Assembly (NCBI GenBank): GCA_002310215.1
Contig: DBYR01000026.1
Span: 1-23,712, forward strand
DNA: 23,712 nt
Source: Bacteroidales bacterium UBA1181
Lineage (GTDB): Bacteria > Bacteroidota > Bacteroidia > Bacteroidales > Paludibacteraceae
Direction: 5' to 3'
Shown here: positions 1 through 7,307 of the stretch, in pieces
How the letters are laid out: every line of letters starts with the position of its first letter
Numbering within the stretch: position 1 is the first letter of the stretch
The notes under the pieces: generated by a model
Databases searched by the model: none
Told to the model about the DNA's origin: nothing
The model's input: only the letters and a program-made list of their open reading frames with translations
Position numbers and translations under genes: made by a program

Positions 1-49
1 GGCTTCTATATGAGCCTTTCAGGCTCTGGGAACTGTCACAGGGAGGTCG

Positions 50-1483
50 CTAATTTCCCTTATCCGCCGCGATCACCGCATTGATCATCTTGGCGATTTG
101 TTGCACCATCGGTTTCCTTTGGCCTGAGAAGTTGGAGACCATGATGCAGAAGGCGTACCATTTGTTGTTTGCGTTGATGTAGCCGGCGTAGTTCTGCACG
201 CGCTCCATGCTACCGCTCTTGACGAACGCCTTGCCTTCCAAGGCGGTACCCTTCATGAAACCCGCCACGGTGCCGTTCCTGCCGGCTGTGGGTAGTGTCT
301 GGAGGAAGGATTTCGAATAGGTGCTCTGGTTATGCATGTAGGAGAGCACGTCTACCATGAACTTCGGTGAGAGGGCGTTCTTCATCGATAGGCCCGAACC
401 GTCCACCTGGAAGATCCGTTTGGTCTCGATGCCCAGCCCCGACCAATACTTTGATATCACACTGGCGGACCGCCATCCCACGCAGGGCGCGAGGCTGTCC
501 TTCTGCTTGGATAGGATGAGGAAGATGCTCTCCGCATAGAGGTTGTTGCTCTTGTGGTTGGTGACCCGCTCGATCTCCTTCAGCGTGGCGGACTTATGCA
601 CGAAGAGCGTGTCGCGGATCGAGTCCCGCTTGTACCATCTGACCGTGGTGGCGAGAGAATCGACCGTGATGCCTGCGCTGATCAGCAGGTTGCGGAGGGA
701 GTCGGCCAAGAAGAGGGCAGGCTCCGGCATCTCCGTCTTGAGGAATTGTTTCGTGTCGACCGGCAGGTTGCCCCTGAATGTGGGAGCCCAGGAGAAGTCC
801 GTTTTCGTCATTCTCCACGCTTTTTCCTTCCCGGTCTGGGTCATCTCTATCTTGGGCTGTAAAAGTCCCGTAGAGGGCGTGCAACTCGTGTAGGAGATTC
901 CGCAGGAGTCGGACGACAGCACGATGCCCAGCAGGTTATCATGGATGTTGAGGCCGGAGGGGGTCGGCGAGTAGGAGGATCCGATGTCCTCCACCAGCCA
1001 ATGGAACGGTGCGCCGTCCTCCCTGAAGACGGAGGCGTCGCCCACCACATGTCCCGTGATCCGTTTGATGCCCTTCTGTTGCAGGGCAAGCAGTGCCTCG
1101 GCGTAGAAATCGCCTGCGCTTGGCGCATAGGCGGAGCCCAAGGTCGGGTCGCCTCCACCACGGATGTAGAGGTCGCCGTGAAGCGTCGAATCGATGATCG
1201 TGCCGCAGTATTCGATGTTCGTCTTGAACCGGAAGGTGTCGGAAAGCATCTCCATGGCGGCGGCCGTCGTGATGATCTTGGTGACGGAGGCAGGGTTCCT
1301 GTCCGTCATCTCCTGGTAGCTCGCCACGACCCGACCGTTGGTGATATCCTTCACCAAAAAACCTATGCCCGCCTGTACGAGGTTGTCGGAGTTGACGAAC
1401 TCCTCGATGGCTTTGTTCTCCTGCGCCATGGCGGACATGCAAAGCGTAACGGATAGGATAAGGTTTAAAAAGACTTTCCGCAT
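50..1483 (-). CDS. dacB: D-alanyl-D-alanine carboxypeptidase/endopeptidase, PBP4 family (peptidase S13)
   Basis: The 477-aa product is a periplasmic low-molecular-weight penicillin-binding protein that trims or cuts peptidoglycan peptide cross-links. Residues 1-20 form a signal peptide ending in a typical AMA-Q cleavage site. The three active-site boxes of serine DD-peptidases are visible in order: SVTK at 66-69 (catalytic Ser66, Lys69), SNN at 312-314, and KSGS at 422-425 in place of the usual KTG. The long insert between boxes 1 and 2 is characteristic of the S13/PBP4 family. The start is supported by a strong purine-rich Shine-Dalgarno (GGGAGGA) about 8 nt upstream, unusual in this genome. 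The gene starts 30 nt after the stop of the HerA-like ATPase gene on the same strand, so the two may be cotranscribed. Family assignment is firm; the symbol is by family. Confidence 0.93.
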   Translation of the reverse strand: MRKVFLNLILSVTLCMSAMAQENKAIEEFVNSDNLVQAGIGFLVKDITNGRVVASYQEMTDRNPASVTKIITTAAAMEMLSDTFRFKTNIEYCGTIIDSTLHGDLYIRGGGDPTLGSAYAPSAGDFYAEALLALQQKGIKRITGHVVGDASVFREDGAPFHWLVEDIGSSYSPTPSGLNIHDNLLGIVLSSDSCGISYTSCTPSTGLLQPKIEMTQTGKEKAWRMTKTDFSWAPTFRGNLPVDTKQFLKTEMPEPALFLADSLRNLLISAGITVDSLATTVRWYKRDSIRDTLFVHKSATLKEIERVTNHKSNNLYAESIFLILSKQKDSLAPCVGWRSASVISKYWSGLGIETKRIFQVDGSGLSMKNALSPKFMVDVLSYMHNQSTYSKSFLQTLPTAGRNGTVAGFMKGTALEGKAFVKSGSMERVQNYAGYINANNKWYAFCIMVSNFSGQRKPMVQQIAKMINAVIAADKGN

Positions 1484-1513
1484 ATTATTTTCCTCCCATA
1501 TCGAATGGTTGTG

Positions 1514-2998
1514 TTAACGTTTCTTCGTTATGCTCCTGACCAAGGCTTTCCCTAGTGGTTTCAATATGTTCGTGACGATCCATTTCCAGATGGCCTTGTT
1601 TCTCTTCTTAGAGGCTTTTTGAGCTTTCTCGTCCTCCTTCTCCTTCTGCTTTTTCTTGCTCTCCTCCTCTTTGGCGGCTATCTCTTTGGATTTCTGCTCT
1701 TCCTGTTTCTTCGCGTCGTCGATCAGTATCTCGTAGGCGGAGCGGCGGTCTTCCGTCTCGCGGTACGATTTCTCGAGACCGGACTCCTTGATGGCCTTCT
1801 TCCTCTCCTCCTCGGTGATAGGTCCGATTTGGCCCTGCGGGCAGAGCATCTTCGCTCTTTCCACCACGTTAGGGGCACCTTTCTCGTCGAGGAAGGAGAT
1901 CAGGGCCTCTCCCGTCTCCAATTCAAGCAACGCCTTCTCCGTGTCGAAGGATTCGTTGGTGCGGAAGGATTGCGCCACGGCCTTGACAGCCTTCTGGTCC
2001 TTAGGCGTGAAGGCGCGGAGGGCGTGTTGTATCTTGTTACCCAATTGACCCAAAACGTTTTCCGGAATATCCATCGGGTTTTGGGTGATGAAGTAGACGC
2101 CGACGCCCTTGGAACGGATCAGGCGGACGATCTTCTCTATCTGCGTCAGCAACGCCTTGGATGCGTCGTCGAACAGCAGGTGTGCCTCGTCGAAGAAGAA
2201 GATGAACTTAGGCTTGTCCAGGTCTCCCACTTCAGGCAACTCGTTGTAGATGGAGGTCAGGAGCCACATCAGGAAGGCGGAGTAGAGCCTTGGGTTGTGG
2301 TAGAGCTTATCCGCCGCGAGGATGTTGAGCATACCCTTCTTGGTGTCGTGCATTCTCTCCGTGACGAAGAAATCCTCGATCTTGAATTCAGGAAGACCGA
2401 AGAAGAGGTCGCCGCCTTGCTCCTCCAGCGCCAACAGGTTTCGTTGGATGGCGCCTACGGATATGGACGAGATGTTACCGTATTCCGTTTGGAACTCCTT
2501 GGCGTTCTGTCCTATGTAGTTGAGCGCGGCGCGGAGGTCCTTCAGGTCGTCCAGTGGCATGTTCCTATCTTCGCAGATGCGGAAGACAGCGGCCAGCACG
2601 CCCTCCTGCGTGTCGGTGAGTGACATGATGCGGGAGAATAGCAGTACGCCGAAGTTCTTGATGGTCACACGCATCGGAACACCTTGCTCCCCGTAGACAT
2701 CGAAGAACTGGACAGGGTAAGGTTGGAAGTCGAACGTGACGCCGAACTCGTTTTGTCTCTTTTCGATGAATTTGGTCAGGGTACCCTCTTTGTAGACGCC
2801 CGAGAGGTCGCCCTTCATGTCGGCCATGAAGCAAGGGACACCCAAATCACTGAATGATTCTGCCAATACTTGGAGGGAAACTGTCTTTCCTGTTCCGGTC
2901 GCGCCTGCGATGAGGCCGTGTCTGTTCGCCATCTTAGGCTCGATGTAGAGCGGATGGTCCGAATGCGCTATGTATAAGCGGTTTTCGTTATCTAACAT
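1514..2998 (-). CDS. HerA-like helicase/ATPase, DUF853 (YjgR) family
   Basis: The 494-aa protein is a P-loop ATPase of the HerA/FtsK superfamily, DUF853 branch. Walker A is GATGTGKT (32-39), and Walker B is the hydrophobic strand ending in FFFDEAH (268-273). A GxGVYFITQ motif near 298-306 corresponds to the sensor strand with the polar Gln typical of the group. The last 100 residues are very rich in Lys and Glu and are predicted coiled coil, ending in a basic tail. The cellular role of DUF853 proteins is poorly known; DNA translocation or processing is inferred from the fold. A Bacteroidota-type promoter lies just upstream (3030-3060), giving a short leader. dacB follows 30 nt downstream. Length is usual for the family and no key residue is missing. 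Confidence 0.88.
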   Translation of the reverse strand: MLDNENRLYIAHSDHPLYIEPKMANRHGLIAGATGTGKTVSLQVLAESFSDLGVPCFMADMKGDLSGVYKEGTLTKFIEKRQNEFGVTFDFQPYPVQFFDVYGEQGVPMRVTIKNFGVLLFSRIMSLTDTQEGVLAAVFRICEDRNMPLDDLKDLRAALNYIGQNAKEFQTEYGNISSISVGAIQRNLLALEEQGGDLFFGLPEFKIEDFFVTERMHDTKKGMLNILAADKLYHNPRLYSAFLMWLLTSIYNELPEVGDLDKPKFIFFFDEAHLLFDDASKALLTQIEKIVRLIRSKGVGVYFITQNPMDIPENVLGQLGNKIQHALRAFTPKDQKAVKAVAQSFRTNESFDTEKALLELETGEALISFLDEKGAPNVVERAKMLCPQGQIGPITEEERKKAIKESGLEKSYRETEDRRSAYEILIDDAKKQEEQKSKEIAAKEEESKKKQKEKEDEKAQKASKKRNKAIWKWIVTNILKPLGKALVRSITKKR

Positions 2999-3029
2999 AG
3001 TAAGTAAACTTTTGCATTTTTCCTTTTTG

Positions 3030-3060
3030 CAAATATAATAAAAAGAGTTGAGAATTAACC
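3030..3060 (-). promoter_or_regulatory. Probable promoter of the HerA-like ATPase gene
   Basis: On the minus strand a TATATTTG (-7 box, 3037-3030) lies about 18 nt downstream of a GTTA-like -33 element. This puts the transcript start near 3023, about 25 nt before the start codon. The -7 box fits the Bacteroidota consensus; the -33 element is weak. It abuts a divergent plus-strand promoter (3047-3076). Confidence 0.55.
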
Positions 3061-3076
3061 CTTTTCGCTATATTTG
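3047..3076 (+). promoter_or_regulatory. Probable plus-strand promoter ahead of a gene stub
   Basis: GTTG, 18 nt, TATATTTG fits the Bacteroidota TTTG/TAnnTTTG pattern with one mismatch in the -33 box. It would start a transcript near 3083, just upstream of the 20-codon frame at 3098. It is back to back with the promoter of the HerA-like ATPase, so the two share the same 50 nt. Confidence 0.5.
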
Positions 3077-3097
3077 CAGAAAAAGTGGGAAGTGACT

Positions 3098-3160
3098 ATG
3101 GGCTTATATCTGAATCGGAATGCGGAAGCGTTTCAAATGTTGCCTCATAAAATAAAATGA
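3098..3160 (+). pseudogene. Possible N-terminal stub of a lost AAA-ATPase/PD-(D/E)XK gene
   Basis: A 20-codon frame begins at the first ATG downstream of the 3047-3076 promoter and reads MGLYLNRNAEAFQMLPHKIK, then stops. Many clostridial and Bacteroidota AAA-ATPase-like proteins with a DUF1703/PD-(D/E)XK tail begin with MGxYLNxxNxxF, which this resembles. From memory of that family, I read it as the 5' end of a gene whose remainder has been deleted. It could also be a leader peptide or chance. The remainder of the gap up to 3318 shows no further frame I can support. Confidence 0.35.
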
Positions 3161-3318
3161 ACGATGCCGCAAAGTTCATGCGGGAAATTTTGATAACTGA
3201 TTTTTTATAATATATTGCGCTTTTTAATGAATGTCTATTTCATAAATAAATGTCGTTGTTTTTGATATATTTATAGAGTAGTAGATTTTATATTTCAAAG
3301 AAATAAAATTTATCATGT
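3161..3318. other. AT-rich gap with no recognisable gene
   Basis: This stretch between the gene stub and the promoter at 3319 is very AT-rich with stops in all frames. A short CCGCA/TGCGG hairpin lies near 3166-3183, too short to interpret. I see no other feature. Confidence 0.5.
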
Positions 3319-3349
3319 TTTGAGTTGATGTGGATATATTTTATATTTG
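3319..3349 (+). promoter_or_regulatory. Consensus promoter of the ATPase/nuclease-like operon
   Basis: TTTG (3319-3322), exactly 19 nt, then TATATTTG (3342-3349) is a perfect match to the Bacteroidota housekeeping promoter. The start site would fall near 3356, leaving about 43 nt of leader before the ATG at 3399. It gives the two-gene operon its own transcription, independent of the upstream stub. Confidence 0.75.
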
Positions 3350-3398
3350 TATTATATTTAGTATGGAGGTTGGTTAGATGAGACTAAATTTAATTTAA

Positions 3399-4682
3399 AT
3401 GAAATCAATAAAGGTACATATCAACAATTTAGGTTTGATTAGAAATGCTGACATTGAAATCAAACAGTTAATGTTGTTTTCTGGCTATTCTGGTCTTGGT
3501 AAGAGTTATGTTGCCATTCTCTGTAATTATTTTTACTGGGTCTGGATGAGGCCGAATAGATTGGATCCATTCTTTCGCCATATTCAAGAGATTAATGGCA
3601 TTTCATTTAGTAATTCAGATGGAAGTAAAAGGGAGTTTAGCGTAAAAAAAATAGAAATAGAAAAATGGTTGGCGGAGGATTCGATCAGTTATTTGAAATA
3701 TATGCTAGAATTCTCTGAATTATCAGCGGATATTAAAGTGGAACTTCCTATTGACTCACATAGTTTTTCTTTTCTATATGAGCAGGAAGTGATTGAAATG
3801 GGCAATAATACAGAGATATACAACAAACTTTCTATCAATCTTTCGGGTCTTAGTGTAACCTATCGTTTCAAGGAGCTCGGCATTACCGATGAATCTCCTT
3901 GTTCTTTGCTTTTTCGTTATGCTATGGTTACGTATCTTTGGGGAGAGCATAAAAATCTTAGTTACTCTTATGTTTTACCACCTGCAAGAGGTATGTATGT
4001 GTCGGAATTTCCGATGTTTTCAAATGCAAAAACAGGCCTTTATCAGTCATTTGTTAATGATATGCAGGAACTTAATAGAGCGCAAGAAAATTCTGATAAG
4101 ATATCTCCAGATTTGAATAAGTTAATCCGAGAAGTACTATCAGGAGATGTAAAATTTGATGGGGAAAAATATATATATATTACACAAGGGAAAAGACTTC
4201 CAATTTCAGCAGCAGCAGCCTCTGTAAGAGAAGTCGGTTCTTTGCAACAATTGATATTGAAGCGAGATATAAGTAAGTGTGTGATATTGCTTGAAGAACC
4301 TGAATCTCATTTACATCCATTGAAACAAATTCAGATGGCTGATATTATTGCCTTGATGGCAAATGGTGGCGCAAAGATGCTGATAACGACGCATAGTGAT
4401 TATTTTTTCCGCAGGTTAAATGATCGGATAAGACTACATGTTTTGAAGCAAAGAGATGAACAGAAGTACAAAGAGTTGTGTGATGAGTATCATCTACCTG
4501 ATATTACTCTTGATCCGACAATTGTGTCTGCTTATTATTTGGAACAAGAAGAAGGTGGAGATGTAAAGATGAAACCGCAGGATGTATCTACAGGTATGCC
4601 TATGGATACATTCGATAGCGCAAATGATAAGCCTTTGGATTTAAGTATTAAGCTGTATGAAATGACGAGAAATATTTCTTGA
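3399..4682 (+). CDS. AAA/ABC-type ATPase (AAA_21-like) of an unnamed two-gene module
   Basis: The 427-aa protein is an ABC-class P-loop ATPase. Walker A is GYSGLGKS (29-36). A region at 269-285 (ISAAAASVREVGSL) sits where related ATPases carry the signature loop. Walker B is ILLEEPESHLHP (296-307), followed by a TTHSD H-loop at 330-334. There is no long coiled coil, so it is not an SMC/RecN protein. It resembles the AAA_21/AAA_15 ATPases found in OLD-type, Septu-like and other defence operons, where ATP or nucleic-acid sensing controls a partner effector. The partner gene starts 2 nt after its stop. The sequence is clearly more AT-rich than flanking core genes, suggesting horizontal transfer. 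There is no classical Shine-Dalgarno. The ATPase call is firm; a defence role is inference. Confidence 0.85.
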   Translation: MKSIKVHINNLGLIRNADIEIKQLMLFSGYSGLGKSYVAILCNYFYWVWMRPNRLDPFFRHIQEINGISFSNSDGSKREFSVKKIEIEKWLAEDSISYLKYMLEFSELSADIKVELPIDSHSFSFLYEQEVIEMGNNTEIYNKLSINLSGLSVTYRFKELGITDESPCSLLFRYAMVTYLWGEHKNLSYSYVLPPARGMYVSEFPMFSNAKTGLYQSFVNDMQELNRAQENSDKISPDLNKLIREVLSGDVKFDGEKYIYITQGKRLPISAAAASVREVGSLQQLILKRDISKCVILLEEPESHLHPLKQIQMADIIALMANGGAKMLITTHSDYFFRRLNDRIRLHVLKQRDEQKYKELCDEYHLPDITLDPTIVSAYYLEQEEGGDVKMKPQDVSTGMPMDTFDSANDKPLDLSIKLYEMTRNIS

Positions 4683-4684
4683 GG

Positions 4685-5398
4685 ATGGAAGACCTAATTA
4701 ACGATTACAATCAAGCATATCATGCATTGTCAGCAAGTCCATTTACTTCATCATGTATAATATACGAACCTGATAATAGAAAAGAAGGGACTTTGTGTAA
4801 AATGGAATTAACAGGTTTTGATGGCTATTTTTTCCCACATCAATTAGCGAGTGATTTAAGTTCTTTTGTAAAAATATCAACGACAGTAAAAGATGGTAAT
4901 GGGAAAAAAACTGGAGAAGGCAAATTATCTGATGGGAAAGAGCATCTTCTTGTGAAAGATTGTGATGGTATAATTTTTTTTGAAAAAGATGAACATAAAT
5001 ATATGCTTTTTTGCGAACTAAAAAGCAGTTATATTAATACGGAAATCTATAAGGCTAAAGACCAGATTTGTGCTTCATATATTAAAATGAAAGCATTGAT
5101 GGGTACATTACAGAAATTCAACTTGCAGGATTTTGTTCCAATAGGAATAATATTTTCATACGAACCGAATTCAGAAGAAAAAGTTTTTAATTCTAAGATT
5201 TATCAAAAAGATTGCAATAGTTTCCCTGAAAAGTTACGAATGCACAAGAGAGTTTATTTAAGTAAGTCAGATCATAAAAAAGCATTTCCTATTTTTAATA
5301 TGGATGAAATAACTATGTATTACTGTGCTGTTCCATCTGGTTATGGGGAATATAGCGTTAATATTAGTCGGATTTTGCAAGATAACAATGAAATGTAA
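4685..5398 (+). CDS. Unknown protein with PD-(D/E)XK-like signature, partner of the ATPase
   Basis: I do not recognise this 237-aa protein by family. I placed the start at ATG 4685, 2 nt after the ATPase stop; a TTG at 4679 would add two residues and overlap that stop. A central segment fits a restriction-endonuclease-like core: KDCDGIIFF (91-99) could supply the metal-binding Asp94. The strand YMLFCELKSS (106-115) gives Glu111-x-Lys113, and Gln127 lies on the following helix. Spacing between the acidic residues suits a PD-(D/E)XK fold. There is no signal peptide or membrane segment, so it is cytoplasmic. It shares AT-rich composition and transcript with the ATPase, and probably acts as its effector or in complex with it. 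The nuclease reading is inference from the motif only. Confidence 0.7.
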   Translation: MEDLINDYNQAYHALSASPFTSSCIIYEPDNRKEGTLCKMELTGFDGYFFPHQLASDLSSFVKISTTVKDGNGKKTGEGKLSDGKEHLLVKDCDGIIFFEKDEHKYMLFCELKSSYINTEIYKAKDQICASYIKMKALMGTLQKFNLQDFVPIGIIFSYEPNSEEKVFNSKIYQKDCNSFPEKLRMHKRVYLSKSDHKKAFPIFNMDEITMYYCAVPSGYGEYSVNISRILQDNNEM

Positions 5399-5462
5399 AA
5401 TAGCTTGTTAGTTATTTTTAAAGAACATAAATAATATAGAATTCGGTTGTAATTGTATTCAG

Positions 5463-5867
5463 ATGGAAAAAACGAAGGCTATCATCAGGCGAATCGATTG
5501 GTTGGACCAGGAGACCCGAGAGGCGGATGTGTGCTTCGAGGTGGGGAAGAATAGTTATTGGGCTTTCTGTCATCCTTGCGATTTCACGGAAGGGGAGGAG
5601 AGATGCGTCGGGTTTGATTTTGTTGATTGTGAGGATATTACATGGGAAACGATGTTCTCATACAATAGGGATGAGGAGAAGAAACTGGTTCCCATGACCA
5701 ACGATAGAACTTCCTATTGCTGCTATGGAAAGATTGTAGGCGTCAATCCGTTGGTCGTTGATTGCGGAGACCTCCGCCTTGATTTGGGAGCCCTGACCCA
5801 TGACGATAGGGTGATTGGTTCTTATGTCTATTTCGTCATTCCCCGCCTTGATGTAGTTGCGGTTTAA
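5463..5867 (+). CDS. Hypothetical protein, 134 aa
   Basis: I do not recognise a family. The protein is small, acidic and Cys-rich (several Cys, including a YCCYG near residue 96), and largely predicted beta strand. The C-terminal 45 residues (GKIVGVNPLVVDCGDLRLDLG onward, with residues 98 to 118 as the core) look like a small beta barrel, possibly OB-like. It has no signal peptide or transmembrane segment. It starts 64 nt after the nuclease-like gene, but its base composition is closer to the core genome than to that operon, so it need not belong to it. It ends 16 nt before the palindrome at 5884-5911. The open frame and codon use support a real gene; no function can be given. Confidence 0.6.
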   Translation: MEKTKAIIRRIDWLDQETREADVCFEVGKNSYWAFCHPCDFTEGEERCVGFDFVDCEDITWETMFSYNRDEEKKLVPMTNDRTSYCCYGKIVGVNPLVVDCGDLRLDLGALTHDDRVIGSYVYFVIPRLDVVAV

Positions 5868-5883
5868 TTTTGTTTTAATGACC

Positions 5884-5911
5884 GTAGAGACGCACGGCCG
5901 TGCGTCTCTAC
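5884..5911. repeat. 28-nt perfect palindrome, probable dispersed repeat unit
   Basis: The half-site GTAGAGACGCACGG is followed directly by its exact reverse complement with no loop offset. It lies between two convergent genes. Its 3' edge contains the TAG stop codon of the minus-strand ATPase gene (5910-5908). There is no T-tract on either side, so it is not a standard intrinsic terminator, though such a stem could still slow or stabilise transcripts. Palindromes of this type occur as dispersed intergenic repeats in several bacterial groups; copy number in this genome cannot be seen here. Confidence 0.85.
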
Positions 5912-7047
5912 ACCCCCAAATACTCCCAAAAATTCTCCTTGTTCACCACGTTGAATTTTGCGTTGGGGTATGCGTCCGCAAACGCTTTGGGAGCCTTAGG
6001 GTTCTTCTTCCCGGCTTTCATCTCGAATGCGGTAAGGTTGTTGTTATTCTCTTCTATCAGGTCAATCTCTTGTTGGTCGTATGTTCGCCAGAAAAACATG
6101 TTGGTGCTCGCTAAGTTGTTGTGTTTCATCTTCAATCGTTCACTGATGATGAAATTTTCCCACAATGCGCCTCTCTCTTCGCTCGATCTGTCGGCGAGCG
6201 GGCGGAAATCATTCAACACAGCGTTGCGGATGCCGTTGTCTTGAAAATACCATTTGGATGATTTGGTGACCTCTTTGCGGAGATTATTGGAATATCCTCC
6301 CAAACGGTACAATACGAACACTTTCTGCAGCAAGTCGAGATAACGCTCAGTTGTATTGCGGCTAATGCCCAACTGCTTGCCCAGTTCATCAATGGATACT
6401 TCACTGCCGACTTGATATGCTATCAATCGCAATAGATCGTGCATCTTCTGCGCATTCTTTATTCCATCGACGGCGAGAATGTCCCGTAATAGATAGGAGT
6501 CCACAATCTCCGTAAGATAACGAGCTTGCTCTTCTGACGACTCTATGCTGATTAGTTCCGGATAACATCCGTATATTAAATGACTGTCTATGTTCGATAT
6601 GGTCTCAAATACGGAATGATGGTCGCTCAACTCTTTGAAAGAAAATGGAGTCAGGAAAAAACGTGTGCATCGTCCAACTAATGGTTCTCCCGCTTGATTC
6701 TGAAGGTCAAATGAGGAGGAACCCGTCGCGATTATCGCCAAGCCTGGTATTTCATCAACCATTAATTTTAGTTTCATTCCAATGTCGGGGATATGTTGTG
6801 CCTCGTCGATTGCCAACAAGTCTATTCCCGCAAACAAACGTTTGTAGTTGCTTATGGATTTGTCCGCGATCATACGTGCCGTGTCGGCGCTTTCTCCATT
6901 CAATAGAAGTTTCTTCCCCTTGAACTCGTCAAGGATCTCGCGTAGCAGCAGCGTCTTTCCAACACGCCGAGCCCCAAATATTAGCATCACTTTTTGTGGC
7001 TTGATCCTTGCTGCTATTTGATGTTTTAGTGTTCTTTCTATTGCCAT
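5908..7047 (-). CDS. AAA_14 / DUF4143 family ATPase
   Basis: The 379-aa protein has an N-terminal AAA domain with Walker A GARRVGKT (25-32) and Walker B LLAIDEAQH (77-85). A middle region follows that includes a helix-turn-helix-like segment (SIDELGKQLGISRNTTERYL, roughly 215-235). The C-terminal DUF4143 domain has an ExDLIEE and AFEMKAGKK pattern resembling a decayed PD-(D/E)XK core. Proteins of this family are abundant and variable in Bacteroidota and archaea; their function is mostly unknown, though toxin-antitoxin or mobile-element roles have been suggested. The stop codon is contributed by the 28-nt palindrome. A good promoter (7076-7107) lies 30-60 nt upstream, itself preceded by tandem repeats. 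It is probably a single-gene unit, intact in length. Confidence 0.9.
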   Translation of the reverse strand: MAIERTLKHQIAARIKPQKVMLIFGARRVGKTLLLREILDEFKGKKLLLNGESADTARMIADKSISNYKRLFAGIDLLAIDEAQHIPDIGMKLKLMVDEIPGLAIIATGSSSFDLQNQAGEPLVGRCTRFFLTPFSFKELSDHHSVFETISNIDSHLIYGCYPELISIESSEEQARYLTEIVDSYLLRDILAVDGIKNAQKMHDLLRLIAYQVGSEVSIDELGKQLGISRNTTERYLDLLQKVFVLYRLGGYSNNLRKEVTKSSKWYFQDNGIRNAVLNDFRPLADRSSEERGALWENFIISERLKMKHNNLASTNMFFWRTYDQQEIDLIEENNNNLTAFEMKAGKKNPKAPKAFADAYPNAKFNVVNKENFWEYLGV

Positions 7048-7075
7048 GCCTTTCCCCGTTGTTACGATTTGCCTA

Positions 7076-7107
7076 CAAATATAAAGATAATTAGCGTGTT
7101 ATCCAAA
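7076..7107 (-). promoter_or_regulatory. Promoter of the DUF4143 ATPase gene
   Basis: On the minus strand TTTG (7107-7104), 20 nt, then TATATTTG (7083-7076) matches the Bacteroidota consensus with one extra spacer base. The expected start is near 7069, about 22 nt before the ATG. The 33-bp repeat array begins only 4 nt upstream of the -33 box. Confidence 0.65.
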
Positions 7108-7110
7108 TAA

Positions 7111-7229
7111 AATGTAAATTCCTTCAGTCCAATTGAACGAATTAATGTAAATTCCTTCAGTCTCACTGAACGAATTAACGTTAATTCCTTCAGTTGCATT
7201 GAACGAATTAACGTAAATTCATTCAATGG
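7111..7229. repeat. 33-bp tandem repeat array, 3.6 units, each with an inverted repeat
   Basis: Units begin at 7111, 7144 and 7177, with a partial fourth at 7210-7229. Each full unit is 33 bp, and units differ mainly in the central bases. Within a unit, AATTCCTTCA and TGAACGAATT form an imperfect inverted repeat (one mismatch) around a variable centre of about 8 nt. The arms are more conserved than the loop, as expected for paired or protein-bound arms. The array sits immediately upstream of the DUF4143 ATPase promoter and downstream of sbcC. It could be a set of operator sites, a nucleoid or IHF-like binding region, or a passive minisatellite. Confidence 0.88.
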
Positions 7230-7307
7230 GTCGATGAAAATTGCTGTTCCCCTTGCCTGATATGGCCGGGAAAACACGAAAAAGATTGGTTGGATGGATT
7301 GGATGTG

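Noticed and set aside
12..26. A GAGCC/GGCTC hairpin at the window start as a terminator for dacB
   Set aside because: Five pairs only and no T-tract on either strand; context is cut off.
1619..2623. A 334-codon plus-strand frame opposite the HerA-like ATPase
   Set aside because: Antisense shadow of the charged C-terminal half of the ATPase; no domain or promoter.
5884..5911. The palindrome as an ordinary intrinsic terminator
   Set aside because: No T-tract on either strand next to the stem and no loop; kept as a repeat instead.
7111..7229. Tandem repeats as a CRISPR array
   Set aside because: Units are directly contiguous with no spacers and there are no cas genes.
7062..7277. A 71-codon minus-strand frame with 11-residue repeats
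   Set aside because: It is the 33-bp repeat array read in frame (33 is divisible by 3), starts at GTG, has no homology I know, and overlaps the upstream region of the ATPase promoter.
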